Positions 54,628-63,784 of a stretch of DNA of 64,000 nucleotides are shown piece after piece (position 1 is the stretch's first letter; the number at the start of each line of letters is the position of its first letter). The stretch comes from Georgenia sp. EYE_87 (GTDB lineage: Bacteria; Actinomycetota; Actinomycetes; Actinomycetales; Actinomycetaceae). The DNA lies in the NCBI RefSeq assembly GCF_023148685.1, contig NZ_JAHXNL010000017.1, forward strand, positions 1-64,000, given 5' to 3'. The notes under the pieces were generated by a model, which was not told where the DNA came from, did no database searches, and saw only the letters and a list, made by a program, of their open reading frames with translations. The translations under genes were made by a program, and so were the position numbers.

Positions 54628-55359
54628 GCCGGCGACCCGCTGGGCCGCCTCGTGGAGCACGGGCACGGCCTTCTCGCCGAACTCGAAGGTGACGCGCGCC
54701 GCCGGCCCGGAGACGGAGACGGCCGAGGGGGTGGGGGCGTCCGGGACGGCGACGGCGAAGCACCGCACGCCGATCTCCTGCTCGCCGTCGTCGACGGCGT
54801 AGCCGCGCTGGCGGATCCTGGCGAGCTCGACGAGGAGATCCTCGACGTTCGTGATCGAGAGGTCCGTGGCCGCCGGCATGCCCGTGCGCGCCACGATCTC
54901 CCGCACCGTGGCGTCGGGAAGCTGCGCGAGCACCATCTTCCCCACGCCGGTGCAGTGGCAGTACACGCGGCGGCCGACCTCGGTGAACATGCGCATCGAG
55001 TGCGAGGACGACGCCTGGGCGACGTAGACGGCCATGTCACGGTCGATCATGGCCATGTTCGCCGTCTCGCCGAGCTCCCGCGCCACGCGCTCGAGGTGGG
55101 GGCGGGCCCCGGCCCCCAGCTGGCGGCCGGCGCTCTCGCCGAGGCGGATCAGCCGCGGCCCGAGGGTGTAGCGGCGCGAGGGCAGCTGCCGCGCGTAGCC
55201 GCGGTTGACCAGGGTCCGCATGAGACGGTGGATCGTCGGCAGCGGCAGGCCGGTGCTGGTGGCCAGCTCGCTCAGCGTGGCGTCGCCGCCCACGTCCGTC
55301 AGGATCTCGAGCAGGTCGATGGCCCGGTCCACGGACTGGACCCCGGTGTTCTCAGCCAT
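54607..55359 (-). CDS. IclR-family regulator (AllR-like) of ureide/glyoxylate genes
   Basis: This 250-aa regulator has an N-terminal winged helix (QSVDRAIDLLEILTDVGGDATLSELATSTGLPLPTIHRLMRTLVNRGY) and a C-terminal GAF-like ligand domain with the IclR pattern CTGVGKMVLAQLP, and DDGEQEIGVRCFAVAVPD. Position in the middle of urate/glyoxylate genes fits AllR, which in E. coli and Streptomyces represses allantoin genes and responds to allantoate or glyoxylate-type effectors. ATG 55359 has GGGAGG upstream. A copy of its presumed operator lies in the shared divergent region with the DUF6986 gene, so it probably represses itself too. Confidence 0.9.
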   Translation of the reverse strand: MAENTGVQSVDRAIDLLEILTDVGGDATLSELATSTGLPLPTIHRLMRTLVNRGYARQLPSRRYTLGPRLIRLGESAGRQLGAGARPHLERVARELGETANMAMIDRDMAVYVAQASSSHSMRMFTEVGRRVYCHCTGVGKMVLAQLPDATVREIVARTGMPAATDLSITNVEDLLVELARIRQRGYAVDDGEQEIGVRCFAVAVPDAPTPSAVSVSGPAARVTFEFGEKAVPVLHEAAQRVAGELLSAR

Positions 55360-55416
55360 CCTTGCCTCCCGCCGTTCGGGGCGTCGCCCGGTGCCTCGCG
55401 GTCCCGCCGACCGTGC

Positions 55417-55441
55417 GGAACCAGTCTTCCACATGTCGAAA
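55417..55441. promoter_or_regulatory. IclR/AllR-type operator, IclR/DUF6986 divergent region
   Basis: Composite site with GGAA-N6-TTCC (55417-55430) followed by A-CAT-N3-GAAA; the inner palindrome is TTCCA-CATGT-CGAAA (55427-55441). It lies in the 116-bp gap between the divergent genes. Confidence 0.7.
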
Positions 55442-55475
55442 GTTCAGCGCCAGATCCGGAAGGAAACTCCTGACC

Positions 55476-56768
55476 ATGCGTGTGCCCGGCCGCAGCTCCG
55501 ACGATCCACCCACGAGAACCACGCTGGACGAAGCCGCCCTCCGCGCCGTCGAGGATCTCCTCGCACCCGTGGACGCCCGCCTCGAGCGGGACTATCCGGG
55601 CGACGACGTGAGCCGTCAGCCCGTCCACACCGTCTACGTCCCGGCCGACCGCTACCACGCCGGGCTCGCCGGGGAGTGGGGCGAGCAGGCGCAGGCCGCC
55701 CTCGCCCGGGCGGGCGGGGTCGAGGCGGTGCTCGACGCGGCCGGGGTGCCCCCGGAGCTCCGTGACGCGGTCGCCGACCGGGTGCGTGCCAAGCTCGACC
55801 GCGAGCCGGTCGAGGACCTGCGCATCGACCTCGAGGACGGCTACGGCGACCACGGCGACGCCGAGGACGAGGTGGTGGTCGCCGCAGCGCGCGCCCTGCG
55901 GAACGAGCTCGAGCGCGGGAGCGCCACACCCTTCGTCGGGATCCGGTTCAAGAGCTTCGAGCGGCCTACCAGGCGACGGGGGCTGCGGACCCTCGACCTG
56001 TTCCTCACCACGCTCCTCGAGAGCGGGGACCTTCCGGACGGGCTCCTGCTCACCCTGCCGAAGGTCACCGCCGTCGAGCAGGTCGAGGCGATGGTGACCG
56101 TCTGCGCCGGCATCGAGCGGGCCCACCGGCTCCCCGCGGGGCGGCTCGGGTTCGAGGTGCAGATCGAGACCCCGCAGGCGATCCTCGGCGCCGACGGCAC
56201 GGCTCTCGTGGCCCGCATGGTGCACGCCGGGCAGGGGCGCGTCACGGGCCTGCACTACGGCACCTACGACTACTCGGCCTCCCTCGGCATCGCCGCGGCG
56301 CAGCAGTCCATGGAGCACCCCGCGGCGGACCACGCCAAGGCGGTCATGCAGCTGGCGGCCGCGGGGACGGGCGTGCGCCTCTCCGACGGGTCGACGAACG
56401 TGCTCCCGGTGGGGGCGGCGGAGCAGGTGCGGGCGGCCTGGGCGCTGCACGCCCGGCTCGTGCGCAGGTCCCTCGAGCGCGGCTACTACCAGGGCTGGGA
56501 CCTCCACCCCGCGCACCTGCCGAGCCGCTTCGCGGCCACGTACGCCTTCTACCGCGACGGCATGCCGGCCGCGGCCGACCGCCTGCGCGCGTACCTCGCC
56601 CGCGAGGAGGGGGCGGTGATGGACGAGCCCGCGACGGCGCGCGCGCTGGCCTGGTATCTCCAGCGCGGCCTGGACTGCGGCGCGGTCGGCGAGGACGAGC
56701 TCGTCGTGCTCGGCGTCGACGTCTCGGGACTGGGGCGGCTGCTCCGCCGGCAGGGAGCCGAGGGCTGA
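55476..56768 (+). CDS. DUF6986 / CitE-like (HpcH/HpaI aldolase superfamily) protein, function unknown
   Basis: This 430-aa protein has the CitE/HpcH-like TIM-barrel marks: RIDLEDGYG (116-124), GIRFKSFE, LTLPKV (193-198), FEVQIET (226-232, acidic metal ligand E227 or E231), GLHYGTYDYSASLGI (258-272, second acidic ligand D265) and GWDLHPAHLPSR (340-351), similar to the lyase loop that closes over CoA or oxoacid substrates. Relatives cleave or form C-C bonds of malyl-CoA, citramalyl-CoA or 2-oxo acids such as glyoxylate. Its place, divergent from the AllR-like gene and between urate and glyoxylate operons, suggests a step in ureide or glyoxylate metabolism. The reaction is not known. ATG 55476 follows GGAAGGA by eleven bases. 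Confidence 0.75.
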   Translation: MRVPGRSSDDPPTRTTLDEAALRAVEDLLAPVDARLERDYPGDDVSRQPVHTVYVPADRYHAGLAGEWGEQAQAALARAGGVEAVLDAAGVPPELRDAVADRVRAKLDREPVEDLRIDLEDGYGDHGDAEDEVVVAAARALRNELERGSATPFVGIRFKSFERPTRRRGLRTLDLFLTTLLESGDLPDGLLLTLPKVTAVEQVEAMVTVCAGIERAHRLPAGRLGFEVQIETPQAILGADGTALVARMVHAGQGRVTGLHYGTYDYSASLGIAAAQQSMEHPAADHAKAVMQLAAAGTGVRLSDGSTNVLPVGAAEQVRAAWALHARLVRRSLERGYYQGWDLHPAHLPSRFAATYAFYRDGMPAAADRLRAYLAREEGAVMDEPATARALAWYLQRGLDCGAVGEDELVVLGVDVSGLGRLLRRQGAEG

Positions 56769-56886
56769 GGCTCCGCCCGGCAGGAGGGCCGAGGCTGTAG
56801 CCAGGGCGGGACGGCCGAGGCTGGATCCCCGCGTGGAGGCGCGGTCAGGGCGCCCGGGGCGGCCCCGAAGAAAGCCGCGGGACGGG

Positions 56887-56915
56887 CCCCGGCGAGGGGT
56901 TGACCCTCACCGGGG
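56887..56915 (+). terminator. hairpin overlapping the hyi -35 box
   Basis: A 12-bp stem with one mismatch (56887-56898 with 56904-56915, loop GTTGA). It follows the DUF6986 gene by 118 bases and its loop and right arm contain the -35 TTGACC of the next promoter. Confidence 0.5.
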
Positions 56916-56963
56916 TGGTCTCTAGGCTTTCGACACAAGGAAGGTTGTTTTCACATCCTGAAA
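56900..56963 (+). promoter_or_regulatory. hyi-glxR-gcl-glxK-allB promoter with IclR/AllR-type operator
   Basis: -35 TTGACC (56900-56905), 17-base spacer, -10 TAGGCT (56923-56928). The composite operator GGAA-N6-TTTC-A-CAT-N3-GAAA lies at 56939-56963, just downstream of the predicted start, with the perfect dyad TTTCA-CATCC-TGAAA at 56949-56963. Confidence 0.75.
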
Positions 56964-56974
56964 GAGAGCCGACG

Positions 56975-57805
56975 ATGGCCAGCCCTGTGCCTTACACCGT
57001 GAACTGCTCGATACTGCTGACCGACCTCCCGCTCGGCGAGCGCCCGGCCGCGGCACGGGCCGCCGGCTTCGCGGGCATCGAGCTGTGGTGGCCGTTCGAG
57101 ACGTCCACGCCGGAGGCCGACGAGGTCGACGCGCTGGTCCGGACGGTCGAGCGGGCCGGCGTCCAGCTGACGGGCCTGAACTTCAACGCCGGGGACATGC
57201 CCGGCGGAGACCGCGGCCTCGTCTCGTGGCCCGGCCGCGAGCAGGAGCTGCGCGTCAACCTCGACGTCGTCACCGCCATCGGGGAGCGCACGGGGTGCCG
57301 CGCTTTCAACGCCCTCTACGGCAACCGGGTCGACGGGGCCGACCCGACCCGCCAGGACGACCTCGCCGCGGAGAACCTCCACCTCGCCGCCCAGGCCGTC
57401 GCCCGCATCGGCGGCACCGTCCTTCTCGAGCCCGTCTCCGGCGCCCCGGCCTATCCCCTGAAGACCTCCGCCGACGCCGTCGCCGTCATCGACCGCGTCG
57501 CGTCCGAGCACGGCTCCACCAACATCGGGCTGCTCCTCGACGTCTACCACCTGTCGGTCAACGGCGCCGACGTGGACGCGGACATCGCCGAGCACCGCGA
57601 CCGGATCGCCCACGTGCAGATCGCCGACGCCCCCGGGCGCGGCGCGCCCGGCAGCGGGGAGCTCCCGATCACCCGGTGGATCGAGGACCTGCGCGCCGGT
57701 GGGTACGCCGGGCCCGTCGGCCTGGAGTACAAGACCGGCGACGCGGACCCCTTCGCCTGGCTGCCCCGCGAGGAGCGGGGCGCCGAGGCCCCCGTCGCGC
57801 GCTGA
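56975..57805 (+). CDS. hyi: hydroxypyruvate isomerase (TIM-barrel)
   Basis: Hyi interconverts hydroxypyruvate and tartronate semialdehyde in the glycerate branch of glyoxylate use. The 276-aa AP endonuclease-2-like TIM barrel begins YTVNCSILLTDLPLGERPAAARAAGFAGIELWWPF, carries the metal-site Glu in VLLEPVSG and LLLDVYHLSVNG, and ends with GYAGPVGLEYKTGDADPFAWL. The usual length is ~260. ATG 56975 follows an AGAGAG purine stretch. It is the first gene of the glyoxylate operon and lies 12 bases after an IclR-type operator. The family call is from motifs and context, since other sugar isomerases share the fold. Confidence 0.88.
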   Translation: MASPVPYTVNCSILLTDLPLGERPAAARAAGFAGIELWWPFETSTPEADEVDALVRTVERAGVQLTGLNFNAGDMPGGDRGLVSWPGREQELRVNLDVVTAIGERTGCRAFNALYGNRVDGADPTRQDDLAAENLHLAAQAVARIGGTVLLEPVSGAPAYPLKTSADAVAVIDRVASEHGSTNIGLLLDVYHLSVNGADVDADIAEHRDRIAHVQIADAPGRGAPGSGELPITRWIEDLRAGGYAGPVGLEYKTGDADPFAWLPREERGAEAPVAR

Positions 57806-57838
57806 CCGACCCCGTCCACGAACCAGAAGGATCCCCGG

Positions 57839-58735
57839 ATGACTCGCATCGCCTTCATCGGTCTCGGCATCATGGGCAGCCCCATGGCCGTGCACCTCCA
57901 GAACGCCGGCCACGACGTCGTCGGCCACAACCGCAGCCCGGAGAAGACCGCGCGGCTGGTCGAGGCGGGCGGCACGGCCGCCGCCTCCGTGGCCGAGGCC
58001 GTCGCCGACGCCGACGTCGTCGCGCTCATGGTCCCCGACTCTCCCGACGTGACCGAGGTGCTCACCGGCGAGGGGGGCGTGCTCGCCTCCGCCCGTCCCG
58101 GTACCCTGATCATCGACTTCTCCACCATCCGCCCCGACGTCACCGTCGAGCTCGCAGCGCGGGCCAGGGAGCAGGGCTTCCGGATCCTGGACGCCCCGGT
58201 CTCCGGAGGCGAGGCCGGCGCGAAGAACGCCGCCCTGTCGATCATGGTCGGCGGCCCGGCCGAGGACTTCGAGGCCGCCAGGCCGATCCTCGACGTCGTC
58301 GGCCGCACCGTCGTCCATGTCGGGCCGGCCGGCTCCGGACAGACGGTCAAGGCCGCCAACCAGCTCATCGTGGCCGGCAACATCGGCCTGCTGGCGGAGG
58401 CCATCGTCTTCCTCGAGGCCTACGGCGTCGACACCGCGGCCGCCGTGACGGTGCTCGGCGGCGGGCTCGCGGGCTCGGCCGTGCTCGAGCAGAAGGCGGA
58501 GAAGATGCTGAACCGCTCCTTCGAGCCGGGCTTCCGCATCGACCTGCACCACAAGGACCTGGGCATCGTCACCTCCGCCGCCCGCGAGGCCGGCGTGACC
58601 ATCCCGCTCGGTGCCACGGTCGCCCAGCTCATGCAGAGCGCCCGCTCCAACGGCGAGGGCTCGCTGGACCACTCGGCCCTGTTCCGCACCGTCGAGCGGC
58701 TCGCCGGCCGTGACCGCGGCGCTCGCGACGACTGA
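57839..58735 (+). CDS. glxR: tartronate semialdehyde reductase (2-hydroxy-3-oxopropionate reductase)
   Basis: GlxR reduces tartronate semialdehyde to D-glycerate with NAD(P)H. The 298-aa protein is a beta-hydroxyacid dehydrogenase: dinucleotide loop FIGLGIMGSPMAVHLQNAGHDVVGHNRS (5-32), substrate motif DAPVSGGEAGAKNAALSIMVGG (~120-141) and catalytic Lys in GQTVKAANQLIVAGNI (~172-178). These match 2-hydroxy-3-oxopropionate reductase rather than 3-hydroxyisobutyrate dehydrogenase mainly through its operon position between hyi and gcl. AGAAGGA lies eight bases before the ATG. Confidence 0.92.
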   Translation: MTRIAFIGLGIMGSPMAVHLQNAGHDVVGHNRSPEKTARLVEAGGTAAASVAEAVADADVVALMVPDSPDVTEVLTGEGGVLASARPGTLIIDFSTIRPDVTVELAARAREQGFRILDAPVSGGEAGAKNAALSIMVGGPAEDFEAARPILDVVGRTVVHVGPAGSGQTVKAANQLIVAGNIGLLAEAIVFLEAYGVDTAAAVTVLGGGLAGSAVLEQKAEKMLNRSFEPGFRIDLHHKDLGIVTSAAREAGVTIPLGATVAQLMQSARSNGEGSLDHSALFRTVERLAGRDRGARDD

Positions 58736-58771
58736 CCTGCCTCCTGACCGACGACGATCCTGGAGACCGAC

Positions 58772-60547
58772 ATGCCCCGAATGAGAGCCGTGGACGCCGC
58801 CGTCGCCATCCTCGAGAAGGAGGGCGCGACCCAGGCCTTCGGCGTGCCCGGCGCCGCGATCAACCCGTTCTACGACGCCATGCGCAGGCACGGCGGCATC
58901 CGGCACGTCCTCGCCCGCCACGTCGAGGCCGCCTCCCACATGGCCGACGGGTACACCCGCGCCGTGGCCGGCAACATCGGCATCTGCGTCGGCACGTCCG
59001 GCCCCGCGGGCACCGACATGATCACTGGCCTGTACGCCGCGTGGGCCGACTCGGTGCCGATCCTGTGCATCACCGGGCAGGCCCCCGTGGCGAAGCTCGA
59101 CAAGGAGGACTTCCAGGCCGTCGACATCGCCTCCATCGCGGCGCCGGTGACCAAGCTGGCGAAGACCGTGCTCGAGGCCGCCCAGGTGCCGGGCGTCCTC
59201 GCCCAGGCCTTCCAGCTCATGCGCTCGGGCCGCCCGGGGCCCGTCCTGATCGACCTGCCGATCGACGTCCAGCTGACCGAGATCGAGTTCGACCCCGACA
59301 CCTACGCCCCGCTCCCGGTCCTCCGGCCCGAGGCCACCCGCGCGCAGGTCGCCCGGGCGCTGGACATGCTCCAGGCCGCCGAGCGCCCGCTGATCGTCGC
59401 CGGCGGCGGGATCGTCAACGCCGGCGCCGAGGATCTCCTGGTCACCCTGGCCGAGACCCTCGACGTCCCGGTGGTGCCCACCCTCATGGGCTGGGGCGTC
59501 ATCCCGGACGACCACCCGCTCGCGGCGGGCATGGTCGGCATCCAGACGTCCCGGCGCTACGGCAACGCCACCTTCCTCGAGTCCGACCTCGTGCTCGGCG
59601 TCGGCAACCGGTGGGCCAACCGCCACACCGGCGGCCTGGACGCCTACCGTCGTGGCCGCACCTTCGTCCACGTGGACATCGAGCCCACGCAGATCGGCCG
59701 CGTCTTCGCCCCCGACTACGGCATCGTCTCCGACGCGAGGGCCTTCCTGGCCCTCGCCGTCGAGATCGCGACGGAGCGCCGCGCCGCGAGCGAGCTTCCC
59801 GACCGCACCCGATGGGTGGCGCGGTGCGCCGGGCGCAAGGGCACGCTGCTGCGCCGGACGCACTTCACCGACGTCCCGATCAAGCCCCAGCGCGTGTACC
59901 AGGAGATGAACCGGGCGTTCGGCCGGGACACCGTCTACGTCACCACGATCGGGCTGTCCCAGATCGCCGGCGCACAGTTCCTGCACACCTACGCCTCGCG
60001 CCACTGGATCAACGCCGGCCAGGCCGGGCCGCTCGGCTGGACCGGACCCGCGGCGCTCGGGGTGGCCACCGCGCGGCCCGACGCCGAGGTCGTCGCCCTC
60101 TCCGGCGACTACGACTTCCAGTTCATGCTCGAGGAGCTCGCCGTCGGCGCCCAGCACCACCTGCCGTACGTCCACGTGGTGGTCAACAACGCCTACCTCG
60201 GGCTGATCCGCCAGTCCCAGCGGGCGTTCGAGATGGACTACCACGTCTCCCTGGCCTTCGAGAACATCAACTCCGCCGAGACCGACGGGTACGGCGTCGA
60301 CCACGTCAAGGTCGCCGAGGCGCTGGGCTGCAGGGCCATCCGGGTCAAGGACCCGGAAAGGCTCCAGCCGGCCTTCGCCGAGGCGCGCGCCCTGGCCGCC
60401 GAGCACCGGGTCCCGGTGGTCGTCGAGGTCATCCTCGAGCGCGTCACCAACATCGCCATGGGCGCCGAGCTCGACGGCGTCAACGAGTTCGAGGACCTCG
60501 CCATCAGCGCCGAGGACTCCCCGACCGCGCTGGCACTGCTTGACTGA
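58772..60547 (+). CDS. gcl: glyoxylate carboligase (tartronate semialdehyde synthase)
   Basis: Gcl joins two glyoxylates to tartronate semialdehyde and CO2 using thiamine diphosphate. The 591-aa enzyme has the three ThDP domains. The first contains [14 protein letters not shown] where V51 replaces the usual catalytic Glu, a known hallmark of Gcl. The ThDP motif is [21 protein letters not shown]...VVNNAYLG (~445-480). The C-terminus, [18 protein letters not shown], is also Gcl-specific. It lies 37 bases after glxR. This enzyme plus GlxR, Hyi and GlxK make the full glycerate pathway, so glyoxylate from allantoin can serve as a carbon source. Confidence 0.96.
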   Translation: MPRMRAVDAAVAILEKEGATQAFGVPGAAINPFYDAMRRHGGIRHVLARHVEAASHMADGYTRAVAGNIGICVGTSGPAGTDMITGLYAAWADSVPILCITGQAPVAKLDKEDFQAVDIASIAAPVTKLAKTVLEAAQVPGVLAQAFQLMRSGRPGPVLIDLPIDVQLTEIEFDPDTYAPLPVLRPEATRAQVARALDMLQAAERPLIVAGGGIVNAGAEDLLVTLAETLDVPVVPTLMGWGVIPDDHPLAAGMVGIQTSRRYGNATFLESDLVLGVGNRWANRHTGGLDAYRRGRTFVHVDIEPTQIGRVFAPDYGIVSDARAFLALAVEIATERRAASELPDRTRWVARCAGRKGTLLRRTHFTDVPIKPQRVYQEMNRAFGRDTVYVTTIGLSQIAGAQFLHTYASRHWINAGQAGPLGWTGPAALGVATARPDAEVVALSGDYDFQFMLEELAVGAQHHLPYVHVVVNNAYLGLIRQSQRAFEMDYHVSLAFENINSAETDGYGVDHVKVAEALGCRAIRVKDPERLQPAFAEARALAAEHRVPVVVEVILERVTNIAMGAELDGVNEFEDLAISAEDSPTALALLD

Positions 60548-60551
60548 GCCC

Positions 60552-61697
60552 ATGAAACTGCTCCTCGCGCCGGACAAGTTCAAGGGCTCGCTGACCGCGG
60601 CCGAGGTCGCCGCCCACCTCGCGGCCGGCTTCCGGCGTGCGCTGCCGGGGGTCGAGATCGACGAGCTGCCCGTGGCGGACGGGGGCGAGGGAACGGTGCA
60701 GGCCGCCCTTGCGGCGGGCTTCTCGCCGGTCACCCTCACGGCCACCGGACCGCTCGGCGAACCGGTCACCACCCGGTACGCCGTCCGGGACCGCACCGCC
60801 GTCGTCGAGATGGCGGCGGTGACGGGCCTCGAGATGGTCGAACCCGACGACGTCACGGCCCGCCGGGCCACCTCGCGCGGGCTCGGCGAGCTGATCGCCC
60901 ACGCGCTCGACCATGGCGCCACCACTGTCGTCGTCGGCGTGGGCGGCTCCGCCAGCACCGACGGCGGGGCCGGCATGCTCGCCGCCCTGGGCGCCCGCCT
61001 CGCCGGTCCCGACGGCGAGCTCCCTGACGGGGGCGACGCGCTCCGCGCGGTCACGACCGTCGACCTCGCCGGTCTGCACCCGCGCCTGGCGACGGCGGAG
61101 CTGGTCCTGGCCTCCGATGTCGACAACCCCCTCCTCGGGCCCCGCGGCGCCGCCGCCGTGTACGGACCCCAGAAGGGCGCCGACCCGGTCGCCGTCGCCG
61201 ACCTCGAGGCCTCGCTCGCCGCCTGGGTGAGCGCGCTCGAGCGCGCGGGAGCCGACCGGGCGCGGGAACGGGCCGACGCCCCGGGTGCCGGCGCGGCCGG
61301 GGGAGTGGGCTATGCCTGCCTCCTCCTCGGAGCGACGCGCCGGCCCGGCGTCGACGTCGTCCTCGACCTGGCCAGCTTCGACCGTCGCCTCGCCGGGGTG
61401 GACCTCGTCGTCACCGGCGAGGGCAGCCTCGACGAGCAGTCGCTGGCAGGGAAGACGCCGATGGGCGTGGCCGAGGCCGCCGCCACGCACGCCGTGCCCA
61501 CCGTCGCGGTCTGCGGCCGGGCCACCCTCACCCGGGAGCAGGCGCAGGCGGCCGGCATCGAGGCCGTCCACGCGCTCACGGACCTGGAGCCCGACGTCGC
61601 ACGCTGCATCGCGAACGCCGGCGAGCTCCTGGAGCGGCTCGCCGCGCGGGTCGCCGACGAGCGGTTCGCCCGCCAGCAGGAAAGGGTGGACCGGTGA
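60552..61697 (+). CDS. glxK: glycerate 2-kinase
   Basis: GlxK phosphorylates D-glycerate to 2-phosphoglycerate, feeding glycolysis. The 381-aa protein begins [20 protein letters not shown], the family's signature opening, and has [36 protein letters not shown] and [23 protein letters not shown], all typical of the GckA/GlxK (type 1) glycerate kinases. The ATG 60552 comes four bases after the gcl stop; a TTG at 60540 would start inside gcl. The gene is coupled to allB by a GTGA overlap. The product is 2-phosphoglycerate in this family, rather than 3-phosphoglycerate. Confidence 0.93.
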   Translation: MKLLLAPDKFKGSLTAAEVAAHLAAGFRRALPGVEIDELPVADGGEGTVQAALAAGFSPVTLTATGPLGEPVTTRYAVRDRTAVVEMAAVTGLEMVEPDDVTARRATSRGLGELIAHALDHGATTVVVGVGGSASTDGGAGMLAALGARLAGPDGELPDGGDALRAVTTVDLAGLHPRLATAELVLASDVDNPLLGPRGAAAVYGPQKGADPVAVADLEASLAAWVSALERAGADRARERADAPGAGAAGGVGYACLLLGATRRPGVDVVLDLASFDRRLAGVDLVVTGEGSLDEQSLAGKTPMGVAEAAATHAVPTVAVCGRATLTREQAQAAGIEAVHALTDLEPDVARCIANAGELLERLAARVADERFARQQERVDR

Positions 61698-63073
61698 ACG
61701 GTCCCGACCCGGTCGTCGCCCCGCCGCGGGACGGGGCCGGCGTGCGTCACGACCTCGTCGTGCGCGCCGCCCGGGCGGTCACGCCCGAGGGTCTGCGCGC
61801 GGTGGAGGTCGGTGTCCGCGACGGCGTGATCGCCGCCGTCGAGCCGCTCGGCGCCGGGCTCGCGGCCGACGCCGTGGTCGACCTCGCCGGCGACGAGGTG
61901 CTGCTGCCCGGGCTGGTCGACTCCCACGTGCACGTCAACGAGCCCGGCCGCACCGAGTGGGAGGGCTTCGAGTCCGCCACCCGAGCGGCCGCGGCAGGCG
62001 GCGTCACGACGATAATCGACATGCCGCTGAACTCCGTGCCGCCCACCACCGACGTCGCGGCGCTGGAGGCCAAGCGCTCCGTGGCCCGGCGCAGCTCCTT
62101 CGTGGACGTCGGCTTCTGGGGCGGCGCCGTGCCCGGCAACACCGGCGACCTGCGCCCGCTGCACGACGCCGGGGTCTTCGGGTTCAAGTGCTTCCTGATC
62201 GACTCGGGCGTGCCCGAGTTCGGCCACCTCGACCCCGACGAGCTCGAGCGGGACCTGACCGAGCTCGCGAGCTTCGACGGTCTGATGATCGTCCACGCCG
62301 AGGACCCCGGCGTCATCGGCTCCGCCCCGCACGCCCACGGCCGCCGTTACGCGGACTTTCTCGGCTCCCGCCCGCCGCAGGCGGAGGAGGCGGCCGTCGC
62401 CACCGTCATCGAGGCCGCTCGCCGCACCGGCGCCCGCGTCCACGTCCTGCACCTCTCCGACGCCGGCGCGCTGCCGATGATCGCGGCCGCCCGTGCCGAG
62501 GGCATCCGGCTGACGGTCGAGACCTGCCCGCACTACCTGACCCTCGCCGCCGAGGGGGTGCCCGACGGCGCCACCGCCTTCAAGTGCTGCCCGCCCATCC
62601 GTGAGGAGGCCAACCGGGAGGCGCTCTGGCAGGGGCTGCTGGACGGCACGATCGACATCGTCGTCACGGACCACTCGCCGTCGACCCTCGACCTCAAGGC
62701 CCTGGACACCGGCGACTTCGGGCAGGCGTGGGGCGGCGTCGCCTCGCTCCAGCTCGGGCTCGCGGCCGTGTGGACCGAGGCGCGCGCCCGCGGCGTCGGG
62801 CTCGAGCAGGTGGTGCGATGGATGTCGGCCGGGCCCGCCGCCCTGGCCGGGCTCGCCACCAAGGGTGCGATCGCCGTCGGGAAGCAGGCGGACCTGGCGG
62901 TCCTCGCACCGGACGAGGAGCTCGACGTCGATCCGGCCGGGCTCCATCACCGCAACCCGATCACGCCGTACGCCGGGCGCCGGCTCGCCGGCGTGGTGCG
63001 TCGCACCCTGCTGCGCGGGCGGGACGTGACCGGCGAGCCGGCGGGTTCCCTGCTGCGCCGGGGCGAGGCCTGA
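61694..63073 (+). CDS. allB: allantoinase
   Basis: AllB opens the hydantoin ring of allantoin to allantoate. The 459-aa cyclic amidohydrolase shows the metal-binding [31 protein letters not shown] block (~77-107), [13 protein letters not shown] with the carboxylated Lys region, [17 protein letters not shown] and TDHSPS with the catalytic Asp. HVNEPGR and FKCFL favour allantoinase over dihydropyrimidinase. The first ~20 residues are an unconserved extension. GTG 61694 overlaps the glxK stop by one base. Enzymes that use allantoate are not in the window, so they must be encoded further on or replaced. Confidence 0.94.
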   Translation: MNGPDPVVAPPRDGAGVRHDLVVRAARAVTPEGLRAVEVGVRDGVIAAVEPLGAGLAADAVVDLAGDEVLLPGLVDSHVHVNEPGRTEWEGFESATRAAAAGGVTTIIDMPLNSVPPTTDVAALEAKRSVARRSSFVDVGFWGGAVPGNTGDLRPLHDAGVFGFKCFLIDSGVPEFGHLDPDELERDLTELASFDGLMIVHAEDPGVIGSAPHAHGRRYADFLGSRPPQAEEAAVATVIEAARRTGARVHVLHLSDAGALPMIAAARAEGIRLTVETCPHYLTLAAEGVPDGATAFKCCPPIREEANREALWQGLLDGTIDIVVTDHSPSTLDLKALDTGDFGQAWGGVASLQLGLAAVWTEARARGVGLEQVVRWMSAGPAALAGLATKGAIAVGKQADLAVLAPDEELDVDPAGLHHRNPITPYAGRRLAGVVRRTLLRGRDVTGEPAGSLLRRGEA

Positions 63074-63129
63074 CGGACCATGTCCGGAGCACGACGAGCA
63101 CGACCCACCCACCATCGAAGGAGAGCCGC

Positions 63130-63606
63130 ATGACGAGGCTGCCCCCCGGCGACACCGCCCCCGACTTCACCCTCCCGACCCCGGACGGCACCACCGTCTC
63201 GCTCGCCGGGCTGCGCGCGAGCGCCGAGAGCGGCGTGATCGTGTACTTCTACCCGAAGGCCTCGACCCCGGGCTGCACCACCGAGGCCTGCGACTTCCGC
63301 GACAACCTGGCCTCCCTCGCGAGCGCGGGCTACGCCGTCGTCGGCATCTCGGCGGACCCGGTCGAGGACCTCCGGGCCTTCGCCGACGCCGAGCGGCTCA
63401 CCTTCCCGCTCGCGTCCGACGCGGACCACGCCGTCGCGGACGCCTACGGCGCGTGGGGGCCGAAGACGCTGAACGGGCGCACGTTCGACGGCGTGCACCG
63501 CTCGACGTTCGTGGTCGACACCGGCGGCGTGGTACGGGAGGCCTACTACGACGTCGAGGCGCGGGGGCACGTGGCCGCGCTGCGCGAGTCGCTCGTCAGC
63601 GTCTGA
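63130..63606 (+). CDS. bcp: peroxiredoxin Bcp/PrxQ
   Basis: This 158-aa thiol peroxidase reduces H2O2 and organic peroxides. Peroxidatic C49 and resolving C54 are five apart in TPGCTTEACDFRDNL, the alpha-2 type PrxQ pattern, and the N-terminus LPPGDTAPDFTLPTPDG is standard. GAAGGAG lies eight bases before the ATG. It follows allB by 56 bases on the same strand with no clear promoter between, so it is likely the last gene of the glyoxylate operon. That would place H2O2 removal next to uricase, which makes H2O2; this link is inference. Confidence 0.92.
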   Translation: MTRLPPGDTAPDFTLPTPDGTTVSLAGLRASAESGVIVYFYPKASTPGCTTEACDFRDNLASLASAGYAVVGISADPVEDLRAFADAERLTFPLASDADHAVADAYGAWGPKTLNGRTFDGVHRSTFVVDTGGVVREAYYDVEARGHVAALRESLVSV

Positions 63607-63613
63607 GCCCGGG

Positions 63614-63627
63614 CCGACGCGCGTCGG
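63614..63627 (+). terminator. possible terminator after bcp
   Basis: CCGACGC-GCGTCGG is a perfect 14-base palindrome eight bases after the bcp stop, followed by TTCTC. The stem is short. Confidence 0.35.
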
Positions 63628-63707
63628 TTCTCGACGCCGACCTGCGACCGCGTCCGTGGCAGGTGGCGGGCAACCGTCCGCGGCTGCACCTCCCGCCGGC
63701 CGCAGCG

Positions 63708-63772
63708 TTGACCCGGGTGACCGCCCTCACTACTGTTTCCACCAGGAAGAGTGTTCGTTCCGCATCGTGAAA
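63708..63772 (+). promoter_or_regulatory. aceB promoter with IclR/AllR-type operator
   Basis: -35 TTGACC (63708-63713), 17-base spacer, -10 TACTGT (63731-63736), the same layout as hyi. The operator (GGAA at 63745, then TTCCG-CATCG-TGAAA at 63758-63772) again lies ~22 bases after the -10. Confidence 0.75.
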
Positions 63773-63784
63773 GAGAGACGCATC

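Noticed and set aside
56951-61126. 1391-codon minus-strand frame across hyi, glxR, gcl and glxK
   Set aside because: Antisense artefact of GC-rich codons; all four plus-strand genes have family motifs and sound starts.
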